DNA of 7,375 nucleotides from Defluviitaleaceae bacterium (GTDB lineage Bacteria > Bacillota > Clostridia > Lachnospirales > WRAX01): contig WRBU01000050.1 in assembly GCA_009784355.1 (NCBI GenBank), positions 1 through 7,375 of the forward strand, read 5' to 3'. This document shows positions 1 to 5,829 of this stretch, piece by piece. The notes beneath the pieces were generated by a model. The model made no database searches. It saw only the letters and a list, made by a program, of their open reading frames with translations, and was not told the DNA's origin. The stretch's first letter is position 1. Each line of letters starts with the position of its first letter. Position numbers and translations under genes: made by a program.

Positions 1-929
1 CGCTCGCAACGATTGCCCCAAATATCAAGCACCTCATCATCACGATAAACATAAATAATTTCACAGTTATTAGAGCATTTTTCACATTCCTTGCCTTTGG
101 TAACAAAGGCAACGTCTTGGATGTTAAAGTCAAAGGCTTGCTCTTTGCCGCTGTTTTTGGCAAGCACCGCAGCACCTAGGCAGCCCATAAGGTGTCCGTA
201 TTCGTCGACATAAACTTCCGCGCCGAGGATTCTTTCAAAGGCTTTTACCACGCCTACATTTTTGGAAACGCCACCTTGAAATACGATGGGGGCGAGAATA
301 CGCTTGCCTTTGCCCACATTGTTTAGGTAGTTGTTTACAACGGCGGTGCAAATTCCTGCGACGATGTCTTCTTTTTTGTGTCCGATTTGGGCTTTGTGTA
401 CAAGGTCGCTTTCCGCAAAAACCGTGCAGCGGGCGGCAATTCGGGTTGGGTTTTGGGCTTTTAGTGCAAGCTCACCCAGCTCCTCAATAGCAAGCCCAAG
501 ACGCTTTGCTTGCGACATTAAAAACGAACCCGTGCCGGCGGCGCAAATTGTGTTCATTGCGTAGTCTGTAACGATGCCGTTATTTAGCAGGATTATTTTT
601 GAGTCTTGCCCGCCGATTTCTAAAATGGTGCGGACATCGGGTACACGGGACATTGTTCCGATGGCGTGAGCCGTTATTTCATTTTTAACAATTTGGGCAT
701 TAAGCACCACGCCAATTAGCTTGCGGGCAGAGCCCGTTGTGCCAACGGCAACCACTTGAACGCTCGGCGGCAACTGCTTTTGCAACCCCTCCAACACACG
801 CTTAATTGCGCCAATAGGGTCGCCTTCTGTCCACAAATATTCGTTTGCAATTATTTGGTCATTTTGGTCAATAATAACGCCTTTGGTCGATATACTTCCA
901 ATGTCAACCCCTAAATACGCCTTTATCAT
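1..929 (-). CDS. Acyl-CoA dehydratase activase (BadF/BadG/BcrA/BcrD ATPase family), 3' end cut by window edge
   Basis: I translated this frame by hand: it is open from an ATG at 929 to the left edge (309 complete residues, no stop). The N-terminus GVDIGSISTKG (residues 7-17) is the phosphate-1 loop of the acetate/sugar kinase-Hsp70-actin fold; GTTGSAR (63-69), EIGGQDSK (104-111) and GGVSKN (219-224) are further nucleotide-site motifs. Cys129 in CAAGTGSF and Cys168 in RCTVFAES match the two cysteines that, in known activases such as HgdC, hold one [4Fe-4S] cluster between two subunits. Such proteins use ATP to push a low-potential electron into a partner Fe-S protein. Unlike the roughly 260-residue HgdC type, this one continues with a cysteine-rich tail (Cys282, 285, 289, 308), and probably little is missing beyond the edge. 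The start overlaps the upstream stop (ATGA, 926-929) and has a GAGGG ribosome site, so it is translationally coupled to the preceding gene. Family assignment is secure; the partner substrate is unknown. Confidence 0.9.
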   Translation of the reverse strand, partial: MIKAYLGVDIGSISTKGVIIDQNDQIIANEYLWTEGDPIGAIKRVLEGLQKQLPPSVQVVAVGTTGSARKLIGVVLNAQIVKNEITAHAIGTMSRVPDVRTILEIGGQDSKIILLNNGIVTDYAMNTICAAGTGSFLMSQAKRLGLAIEELGELALKAQNPTRIAARCTVFAESDLVHKAQIGHKKEDIVAGICTAVVNNYLNNVGKGKRILAPIVFQGGVSKNVGVVKAFERILGAEVYVDEYGHLMGCLGAAVLAKNSGKEQAFDFNIQDVAFVTKGKECEKCSNNCEIIYVYRDDEVLDIWGNRCE

Positions 930-2008
930 ATCGCTTTCCCTCTTTTCTTCATAAGTAGCATGTCATAAAACGCCTCCAAGCGTGTTTTTACGCCTGTTTC
1001 CGATGTTTGTGAGTCAAAACTAAAATACAGTATAGGTATGCCGTAGTCTTCACTAACACGGTTACATATAGGGATTGAGTTTATTTCAGGAGTGCAGCCA
1101 AAAGGCTTTAAATGCAAAATGCCGTCATATCCCTCTTTTGCGAAAACAACGCTTTTTGCAACGCTATCTGTGCCGTCTGCACCAATTTCATAACTGCAGT
1201 ATCCCTCAGATTGCTCTAAAATCTTTTTAACATTGTGCTGGGGCGAAAATATTAGGTAGGACGCTGTAATAAAGCGGGTTACTTCAACCCCAAATTTTGC
1301 CAGTTCTTTTTCTATAAAGTAATTTGAAAAAGGCTCCATTAAGACGTAAAGTTCGCCAACCACACCTATTTTCATGCGGTCTGCTGGTTTGTTAAGAGGC
1401 ACTTTTTTAAGCTGGCGCAGATATTTTTTGTAAATTCTTCCCGCCGAAAGCATGGACTTGGCTTTTTCTATTTCGACTAAAAAGCGTTTTTCAATAGCCT
1501 CTAAAGAGCCTTCCTGTACCTCAAAGCCAATATTTTGGCGGATGTATTTTTCTATGCCATCCATAGCGTAAATTGTACGCACACAAAGAGCCAAAGCCTT
1601 TACGGCTTTCGCCATGGTTAGCTTTGGATTCATTTTTTTGAAAATTTCGTAAACACCTTTGGCATTGCCTCCAGTAATTTTTAGCGTATGAAAATCAAAG
1701 TCATATCCCAAATCTTTTAAAATTTCATCTTGCACTTCGCTGTAAAAGCCTAATCGGCAGTCGCCCCCAATTTGAAAAAGTACATTTGCCCCTTGCTCCA
1801 AGCTCTCAATAAAATTACCCATGGTGTATTTAAAAGGAACACAAACAAATTCTGGGCTGTTTTTTGCCCCAAGCTCAATAGTTCGTTTTGTTATAGGGGG
1901 AGCGGCAAAAACTTCGCCATTGTCGCCAAGCAGGGTCTGCATTATTTTTTTAACAGGAATGTGGCATTTTCCAATATGTGGGAAAGAAATTTTATATTTC
2001 TTTTGCAT
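926..2008 (-). CDS. 2-Hydroxyacyl-CoA dehydratase-type / activase-related Fe-S protein, second component
   Basis: The 360-residue product resembles the uncharacterised proteins coded beside CoA-dehydratase activases (2-hydroxyacyl-CoA dehydratase fold; I believe the COG3580/COG3581 group). Supporting motifs are CVPFKYTMGNFIE (56-68), GGDCRLGFYSEVQ (81-93), HLKPFGCTPEI (299-309) and the closing SFDSQTSETGVKTRLEAF (330-347). Cys56, Cys84 and Cys305 are three widely spaced cysteines, the arrangement that holds a [4Fe-4S] cluster in each subunit of 2-hydroxyacyl-CoA dehydratases. Residues about 110-210 form a lysine-rich helical insert. There is no signal peptide or membrane segment, so it should be cytoplasmic. 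The ATG at 2008 lies inside the end of the upstream gene (17-nt overlap) after a GGCGGTG ribosome site, and its stop overlaps the activase start. Probably it forms a complex with the upstream gene product and is reduced by the activase; this is inference, and no substrate can be named. Confidence 0.82.
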   Translation of the reverse strand: MQKKYKISFPHIGKCHIPVKKIMQTLLGDNGEVFAAPPITKRTIELGAKNSPEFVCVPFKYTMGNFIESLEQGANVLFQIGGDCRLGFYSEVQDEILKDLGYDFDFHTLKITGGNAKGVYEIFKKMNPKLTMAKAVKALALCVRTIYAMDGIEKYIRQNIGFEVQEGSLEAIEKRFLVEIEKAKSMLSAGRIYKKYLRQLKKVPLNKPADRMKIGVVGELYVLMEPFSNYFIEKELAKFGVEVTRFITASYLIFSPQHNVKKILEQSEGYCSYEIGADGTDSVAKSVVFAKEGYDGILHLKPFGCTPEINSIPICNRVSEDYGIPILYFSFDSQTSETGVKTRLEAFYDMLLMKKRGKAI

Positions 2009-2924
2009 TTTGCACCGCCTTTTTTCTTGCTTCCAAAATGTCGATGAAGCTCTCTATTCGAGTCTGTATGCCTGCTTCGCCAAAATTGCTGTCAGCGATA
2101 AGCGTTGTCATAGGGATGTCTTTAAGCCTGCGGGTCAAAAGCTCTATGGCAAGAGAATCCGGACCGCAAGGGAATGTTGCCAAAAATATAATTCCGTCAA
2201 TGTCATTTTTATAATAATCCACAGCTCCGATAAGCTCTTTGTTATAACGCCAATATACTGTGGCAGAGAGTGTTTCCGCACGCTTACACATTGCGCTTGA
2301 TTCAGGTATGTCAGCGAAAATCACATCACAATTTAGCTCGTGCAATGCTTTTAAAATGGGCTCGCCTATTAGCTTGTCGTAAATATTGTAAGGATGGGCA
2401 ACCATTAACACTTTCAAACTGTCTTTTTTTGCCACTTTTTCCTGTTTGGTTTCTAGTTCCTTCTCATAAAGCCGCAATCCCTCAAGGGCTTTTTCGTAAG
2501 CCGTTTGACTTTCTGCGGGTTTTGCGCCAAGGGTCGCGCCGAGAGCTTTGTATGCCCCTAATTCCGTATGCCCGTGGTCGTAGTCAATATTATGGTGTAA
2601 AAATTTTGCATCAGGGTATGTTGCACGGCAAATGTCGTAAAGCCCGTGGAATTTTGTGCAGGTTATGTCGCCGTCTTCATAACTGACCACTCTTGGTATA
2701 AAAATTGTGTCAACCTCGCCGTGTTTTATCAACCATTCCACATGACCCATAAAAATTTTGGCAGATGTGCAACTTTCGTCAATACTGCTGTTTACGCCCA
2801 TGTCCAAAATAGTCTTGTTGGTGTCTGGGCTTGCTATTACTTCATGCCCTAAACTCTCAAAAAAACTACGCCACATAATGCGATATTTGAAATATAATAA
2901 TGCCTTTGGTATGCCAATCCTCAT
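1992..2924 (-). CDS. 2-Hydroxyacyl-CoA dehydratase-type / activase-related Fe-S protein, first component
   Basis: The product (310 residues from the ATG at 2924) starts MRIGIPKALLYF, a typical opening for activase-related proteins of the DUF2229 / 2-hydroxyacyl-CoA dehydratase-like group. Further family-like stretches are DESCTSAKIFMGHV (49-62), FIPRVVSYEDGDITCTKFHGL (75-95), FPCGPDS (251-257) and a closing FGEAGIQTRIESF (281-293). Cys52, Cys89 and Cys253 repeat the three-cysteine spacing of the next gene, suggesting each subunit carries a cluster. Residues 140-170 are charged and probably a helical linker. The start is uncertain: ATG 2924 fits the family, but an in-frame TTG at 2933 lies 8 nt after AAAAGGGG, a better-placed ribosome site; GTG 2942 sits directly on that site and is unlikely. 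It is the first gene of a three-gene set with its own promoter. It resembles one segment of large fused activase proteins of about 1,400 residues, here coded as separate genes (from memory, not searched). Confidence 0.82.
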   Translation of the reverse strand: MRIGIPKALLYFKYRIMWRSFFESLGHEVIASPDTNKTILDMGVNSSIDESCTSAKIFMGHVEWLIKHGEVDTIFIPRVVSYEDGDITCTKFHGLYDICRATYPDAKFLHHNIDYDHGHTELGAYKALGATLGAKPAESQTAYEKALEGLRLYEKELETKQEKVAKKDSLKVLMVAHPYNIYDKLIGEPILKALHELNCDVIFADIPESSAMCKRAETLSATVYWRYNKELIGAVDYYKNDIDGIIFLATFPCGPDSLAIELLTRRLKDIPMTTLIADSNFGEAGIQTRIESFIDILEARKKAVQNAKEI

Positions 2925-2941
2925 CTTTTGCAAAGCAAACA

Positions 2942-2949
2942 CCCCTTTT
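2942..2949 (-). promoter_or_regulatory. Ribosome binding site AAAAGGGG for the first activase-related gene
   Basis: On the minus strand this reads AAAAGGGG. It is 8 nt from the TTG at 2933 and 17 nt from the ATG at 2924, so it favours the TTG as the true start although the family alignment begins comfortably at the ATG. It touches the Rex-like operator. Confidence 0.5.
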
Positions 2950-2965
2950 GTTAATCGTTTAACCC
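2948..2965. promoter_or_regulatory. Candidate Rex operator (redox-sensing repressor site)
   Basis: The plus strand reads TTGTTAATCGTTTAACCC. The inner inverted repeat GTTAA-TCGT-TTAAC is perfect, and the site agrees with the clostridial Rex consensus TTGTTAANNNNTTAACAA at 12 of the 14 fixed positions (only the last two differ). It lies where transcription from the promoter at 2970-2998 should begin, a position where a bound repressor would block initiation. Rex releases DNA at high NADH, so the activase set would be expressed when reducing equivalents build up. The match is seen; the regulator is inferred. Confidence 0.55.
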
Positions 2966-2969
2966 ACCT

Positions 2970-2998
2970 ATTCTATCACGGATGTACAAAACTGTCAA
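2970..2998 (-). promoter_or_regulatory. Sigma-A-type promoter for the three-gene activase set
   Basis: On the minus strand there is TTGACA (2998-2993), a 17-bp spacer and TAGAAT (2975-2970): a perfect -35 and a 5/6 -10 at ideal spacing. It lies across the last codons of the KamB-like gene, so the -35 box is coding sequence. The predicted start is near 2963, giving a leader of about 30-40 nt. A second TTGACA (3007-3002) is part of a 9-bp direct repeat. Confidence 0.7.
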
Positions 2999-3884
2999 TA
3001 CTGTCAATATTTTTTACATCGAAAATGGGTATATCGGTAATAGCTGTGCGCATTTGCTGCAAAAATTGCTTGGCATCAAAACCTGCTTCTTTTGGTGATG
3101 TAGGATTAATGCAGATTGCTACAAGATTTATTGGGTGCTTGACAGCAAGAGAGCCGCCTTTTGTACGCAATTTTTCATGGGTTTCTTTGGAGATTAAAAT
3201 TTTGCTGGCATCATTTGCAACGATAACCTTATCACGCAGATTTTCGCTGGACGTGATGAGTTTTAACAAAAATCTGTCGGTTAAAGCTCCGTTTATGTGA
3301 AAATGGCTACATGGCGAGGTTTGCAACAACAAAATATTCGCTACATGTCTGGTTTGAATAATAACTTCGTTTATATTTTGAGAAAGAGCAGCCCCCGTAC
3401 AAAGTACCACAGCATCAGCAATTTGCGGCGAAGCGGGGCTTTTCCGGCTTATAGCTCCGTCTACAATAACTTTATCTGCGCCAAAACCTTGTAGCAATGG
3501 CAAAAGCTGCGCCATTTGGGCCACCATCGAAGGGCCGCCAAGCTGGACAAAGCCTGCCGACATTGCACGTACAATTACAACCTGCCCAAGAGGTGTGGAA
3601 AATTCTGTTTCAGACAAGGTTTTTGCTGAAATATCACAAAACTTCAAAAGACCTTCTGCAGTAGCCAATATCGTGCCCGCTTGCACAAAAATTTTTGGCT
3701 TTGGGGTAAATGTTACAACATCCACATCCTCCCCGTCACGCCCTATGCTGGTTAGCCCAAGTCTTATGCTATTTTTGGCGTATTCTTCTATCAGGTAGTT
3801 GAGTACAGTAGTCTTGCCCGCATTTTTTGTCATACCTATTAGTGAGATGGTTTTATGCTGGGCGAGTAAGTCGATTAAACTCAT
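2976..3884 (-). CDS. P-loop protein resembling KamB, lysine 5,6-aminomutase reactivase subunit
   Basis: The 302-residue product starts MSLIDLLAQHKTISLIGM and has a P-loop-like GMTKNAGKTT (17-26), with the first glycine one residue further from GKT than in the canonical GxxxxGK[ST]. Next come LGLTSIGRDGED, a PLGQVVIVRA segment, GADKVIVDGAISRKSPASPQIADAVVLCTGA (a likely aspartate-bearing strand and switch region) and a C-terminal IPIFDV segment. From memory this pattern matches KamB, which with the MutS-like ATPase KamC is thought to restore the B12-dependent lysine 5,6-aminomutase in lysine fermenters. No KamC, KamD or KamE lies in the window, so the name rests on sequence resemblance and on the neighbouring thiolase and AtoDA genes. 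ATG 3884 is chosen because GGTGAT precedes it by 4 nt; a longer reading from 3920 has no ribosome site. It is followed after 51 bp by the activase set. It could instead be a general P-loop chaperone for another cofactor enzyme. Confidence 0.62.
   Translation of the reverse strand: MSLIDLLAQHKTISLIGMTKNAGKTTVLNYLIEEYAKNSIRLGLTSIGRDGEDVDVVTFTPKPKIFVQAGTILATAEGLLKFCDISAKTLSETEFSTPLGQVVIVRAMSAGFVQLGGPSMVAQMAQLLPLLQGFGADKVIVDGAISRKSPASPQIADAVVLCTGAALSQNINEVIIQTRHVANILLLQTSPCSHFHINGALTDRFLLKLITSSENLRDKVIVANDASKILISKETHEKLRTKGGSLAVKHPINLVAICINPTSPKEAGFDAKQFLQQMRTAITDIPIFDVKNIDSIDSFVHP
2992..3009 (-). repeat. Tandem 9-bp repeat TATTGACAG x2
   Basis: The minus strand reads TATTGACAGTATTGACAG, two perfect copies that encode the IDSIDS run near the C-terminus of the KamB-like protein and duplicate the -35 hexamer of the downstream promoter. 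Only the proximal copy is at 17 bp from a good -10. Confidence 0.7.
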
Positions 3885-3900
3885 ATTTATCACCACATAA

Positions 3901-3945
3901 AGAATAGCAGTAAAAATCAATATTGTCTAGACAAAATTTTGACAA
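3901..3945 (-). promoter_or_regulatory. Possible weak promoter(s) for the KamB-like gene
   Basis: Two weak minus-strand options exist: TTGTCA (3945-3940) with 17 bp to TATTGA (3922-3917), and TAGACA (3929-3924) with 17 bp to TATTCT (3906-3901). The second would leave almost no leader before the GGTGAT ribosome site. Neither -10 is good, so the position is uncertain, but a divergent promoter must lie in this gap unless the gene is read from further upstream. Confidence 0.3.
3923..3934. promoter_or_regulatory. 12-bp perfect palindrome, candidate GntR/HutC-type operator
   Basis: TTGTCTAGACAA is its own reverse complement. Its core GTCTAGAC fits the GTNTANAC pattern described for HutC-subfamily GntR regulators (compare TGGTCTAGACCA of NagR/DasR sites). 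It covers the -35 of the thiolase promoter and also lies within the candidate minus-strand promoters, so one bound dimer could control both directions. A further GACAA half-site begins at 3941, 11 bp (one helical turn) after the one at 3930. No regulator gene is in the window. Confidence 0.55.
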
Positions 3946-3956
3946 TTTGGTATAAT
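3928..3956 (+). promoter_or_regulatory. Sigma-A-type promoter for the thiolase operon
   Basis: TAGACA (3928-3933, 5/6 match), a 17-bp spacer and a perfect TATAAT (3951-3956) preceded by TG one base upstream (extended -10, TGGTATAAT). The expected start is near 3963, giving a leader of about 24 nt that carries AAGGGGGA (3973-3980), 6 nt before the thiolase ATG. The -35 lies inside the 12-bp palindrome. Confidence 0.75.
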
Positions 3957-3986
3957 GGATAAAAATGCCTTTAAGGGGGACAAAAG

Positions 3987-5165
3987 ATGCGGGATGTTGT
4001 TATAGTTTCGGCGGTGCGTACGCCAATAGGTAGTTTTGGCGGTGTTTTTAAAGATGTTTCAGCAGTAGAGCTTGGGGTAGTTGCCTCAAGGGCAGCCATT
4101 GAACGGGCAAAAATTGCTCCCGAACTTATAGAAGAGGTAATTTTTGGAAATGTACTGCAGGCGGGATTAGGGCAAAATATCGCTAGGCAAATTTCAGTTT
4201 ATGCCGATATTCCCGAAGCAGTACCATCTTATACAATAAACAAAGTTTGCGGTAGTGGACTAAAAGCTGTGCAACTGGCAGCATCAAGCATTGCAACGGG
4301 CGAAGCGGATGTGGTTTTATGCGGTGGTACGGAAAATATGTCAGCAGCTCCGTATTTACAAAAAAACTTGCGCTGGGGCAGTAAAATGGGCGATGCGGCA
4401 CTTGTTGACACCATTGTCCATGATGGACTAACAGATGTGTTTAATAATTACCACATGGGCGTAACAGCAGAAAATTTGGCACAAAAATTCAATATAACAC
4501 GTGAACAGCAAGACGAATATGCGGCACAAAGCCAGCAAAAAGCACAGGCAGCTATTGAAAGCGGCCGCTTTGCAGCAGAAATTGCCAGCGTAGAAATTGC
4601 ACAGCGCAAAGGCGACCCTATCATTATTGACAAAGACGAATACCCCCGTGCTAACACAACAACCGAAGGATTGGGTAAATTGCGCCCTGCATTTGCAAAA
4701 GACGGCACGGTTACGGCGGGCAATGCCAGCGGCATAAATGATGGAGCGGCGGTATTAGTCCTTATGAGTGCCAAAAAAGCGGCAGAATTGGGCATTGTAC
4801 CACTTGTGACCATTGTTTCCTGCGCAAATGTGGGGGTAAACCCTGCAGAAATGGGGCTTGGCCCCGTGCCAGCCAGTCAAAAAGCCTTGCAAAAAGCGGG
4901 TTTAACTGTATCTGACTTGGACTTGATAGAAGCCAATGAAGCCTTTGCGGCACAGGCACTTTCTGTTTCACAAGAATTAGGGTTAGACCCCGCAAAGGTT
5001 AATGTAAATGGAGGCGCAATAGCCCTTGGGCATCCAATAGGCGCAAGTGGTGCTAGAGTTTTGGTAACGCTAATACATCAAATGATGGAGCAAAAAGCTA
5101 CATACGGTTTAGCGACCTTGTGCGTTGGCGGCGGGCAAGGCACATCAATGGTGGTGAGAAGATGA
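3987..5165 (+). CDS. atoB: Acetyl-CoA C-acetyltransferase (thiolase)
   Basis: This is a full-length 392-residue thiolase, the usual length for the biosynthetic/acetoacetyl-CoA type. The nucleophile Cys88 lies in [10 protein letters not shown], His349 in [17 protein letters not shown], and the second catalytic Cys379 in [15 protein letters not shown] (317-320) is also present. It converts two acetyl-CoA to acetoacetyl-CoA and CoA, or the reverse. Next to AtoD/AtoA, which make acetoacetyl-CoA from acetoacetate, the thiolytic direction (two acetyl-CoA) is likely in amino-acid fermentation, though butyrate synthesis would use the forward reaction. The ATG follows AAGGGGGA at 6 nt and a strong promoter. 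Its stop overlaps the next gene's start (ATGA). It is a soluble cytoplasmic enzyme. The symbol atoB is by function and context; thlA is equally possible. Confidence 0.95.
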   Translation: MRDVVIVSAVRTPIGSFGGVFKDVSAVELGVVASRAAIERAKIAPELIEEVIFGNVLQAGLGQNIARQISVYADIPEAVPSYTINKVCGSGLKAVQLAASSIATGEADVVLCGGTENMSAAPYLQKNLRWGSKMGDAALVDTIVHDGLTDVFNNYHMGVTAENLAQKFNITREQQDEYAAQSQQKAQAAIESGRFAAEIASVEIAQRKGDPIIIDKDEYPRANTTTEGLGKLRPAFAKDGTVTAGNASGINDGAAVLVLMSAKKAAELGIVPLVTIVSCANVGVNPAEMGLGPVPASQKALQKAGLTVSDLDLIEANEAFAAQALSVSQELGLDPAKVNVNGGAIALGHPIGASGARVLVTLIHQMMEQKATYGLATLCVGGGQGTSMVVRR

Positions 5166-5785
5166 TAACTGTCGGACAATATATAGATGACCCATGCAAA
5201 ACTTGTGCAACTGCTTTTTGGAAAGAGGCGTATTTTCCAAAGCCGGATAATATTGAGATTTTGCACGAGCAAAGTGTAGATAAAAATAGGGCGGCAAAAT
5301 ACACACAGTATTTTCGTTTAATTCATCATTTGTCCGAAAATCAGCACAGTTACCCATCGGTAGGTTTTGCGGTTAAAAATGTGAACCTGTTACAAGAAGC
5401 CAACTTTGTATCGGATTTTATCAATCGCTGCTATGTCGGATACAGTCAAAGTAAAGAAACTGTTTTGCGGTGGGCTCAATACCCTGTATATGACGAAGAT
5501 TTGTGGATTTGGATATGGGATGAAACAACAAATGCACCAGTTGCCCTTGGCATTGCAGATTTTGATGTCAGCATTGGTGAAGGTTCGCTTGAATGGATAC
5601 AAGTGCTACCTGAATATAGAGGCCGCGGTTTCGGACAATTAGTTGTAAATGAGTTGTTGGCGAGGTTAAAAACCAAAGCAAAATTTGTAACAGTAAGCGG
5701 CGAGGTAAATAGTGATGCCAAGCCAGAAGAACTATATAGAAAATGCGGATTTGTCGGCAATGATATATGGTATGTAAAATCGTAG
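5162..5785 (+). CDS. GNAT-family N-acetyltransferase, substrate unknown
   Basis: From the ATG at 5162 the product has 207 residues. The C-terminal half is a GNAT domain: a [20 protein letters not shown] strand pair (115-134), then [24 protein letters not shown] (143-166), in which RGRGFG (153-158) is the acetyl-CoA pyrophosphate loop, and a closing [15 protein letters not shown] (190-204) typical of the last strands. Residues 1-95 have no clear motif; they contain Cys12 and Cys15 and may be a substrate-specific extension. The start overlaps the thiolase stop by 4 nt (ATGA) with GGTGAG just upstream, so the two are translationally coupled; an in-frame ATG at 5120 lies within the thiolase and has no ribosome site. 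The operon suggests an amine or aminoacyl intermediate as substrate, but nothing in the sequence fixes it. It does not look to me like the beta-lysine acetyltransferase AblB, which is longer. Confidence 0.85.
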   Translation: MITVGQYIDDPCKTCATAFWKEAYFPKPDNIEILHEQSVDKNRAAKYTQYFRLIHHLSENQHSYPSVGFAVKNVNLLQEANFVSDFINRCYVGYSQSKETVLRWAQYPVYDEDLWIWIWDETTNAPVALGIADFDVSIGEGSLEWIQVLPEYRGRGFGQLVVNELLARLKTKAKFVTVSGEVNSDAKPEELYRKCGFVGNDIWYVKS

Positions 5786-5794
5786 GGGATGCCG

Positions 5795-5821
5795 CCCTCG
5801 GTGTTCCGTTAGCTGGGAGGG
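5795..5821 (+). promoter_or_regulatory. Short stem that could cover the atoD ribosome site
   Basis: CCCTC (5795-5799) can pair with GAGGG (5817-5821), which contains most of the GGGAGG ribosome site of atoD. The stem is only 5 bp with a 17-nt loop, so it is weak alone, but this 45-nt gap is clearly richer in G+C than the genes around it. Ribosomes finishing the GNAT gene at 5785 could influence it. Confidence 0.3.
5815..5820 (+). promoter_or_regulatory. Ribosome binding site deciding a TTG start for atoD
   Basis: GGGAGG ends 9 nt before TTG 5830. The in-frame ATG at 5767 lies inside the GNAT gene with no ribosome site and would add 21 residues before the conserved CoA-transferase N-terminus, so TTG is the better start. 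Confidence 0.75.
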
Positions 5822-5829
5822 ATGATACA

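Noticed and set aside
331..564. Plus-strand 77-codon open frame
   Set aside because: It lies opposite the activase gene, whose reading frame carries clear family motifs here; the plus-strand frame has no ribosome site or recognisable protein features.
1772..3300. Several plus-strand open frames of 68-180 codons
   Set aside because: All lie opposite the two Fe-S proteins and the KamB-like gene, which have family motifs and consistent overlaps; these are shadow frames.
3939..3944. Consensus TTGACA just upstream of TATAAT
   Set aside because: It is only 6 bp from the -10, too close to act as its -35; TAGACA at 3928-3933 has the correct 17-bp spacing. It was kept only as a possible extra half-site.
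3885..3986. Rho-independent terminator or riboswitch in the divergent gap
   Set aside because: The inverted repeats here are AT-rich operator-like palindromes overlapping promoter boxes, with no G+C-rich stem and T-run, and the leaders are too short for a riboswitch.
4183..4995. Minus-strand open frames inside the thiolase
   Set aside because: They are antisense shadows of a complete, well-conserved thiolase.
5120..5161. Upstream in-frame start for the GNAT gene
   Set aside because: It lies within the thiolase end, has no ribosome site, and would add 14 residues read from conserved thiolase codons.
5767..5829. ATG start for atoD inside the GNAT gene
   Set aside because: There is no ribosome site, and the extra 21 residues have no counterpart in AtoD; TTG 5830 follows GGGAGG at good spacing.
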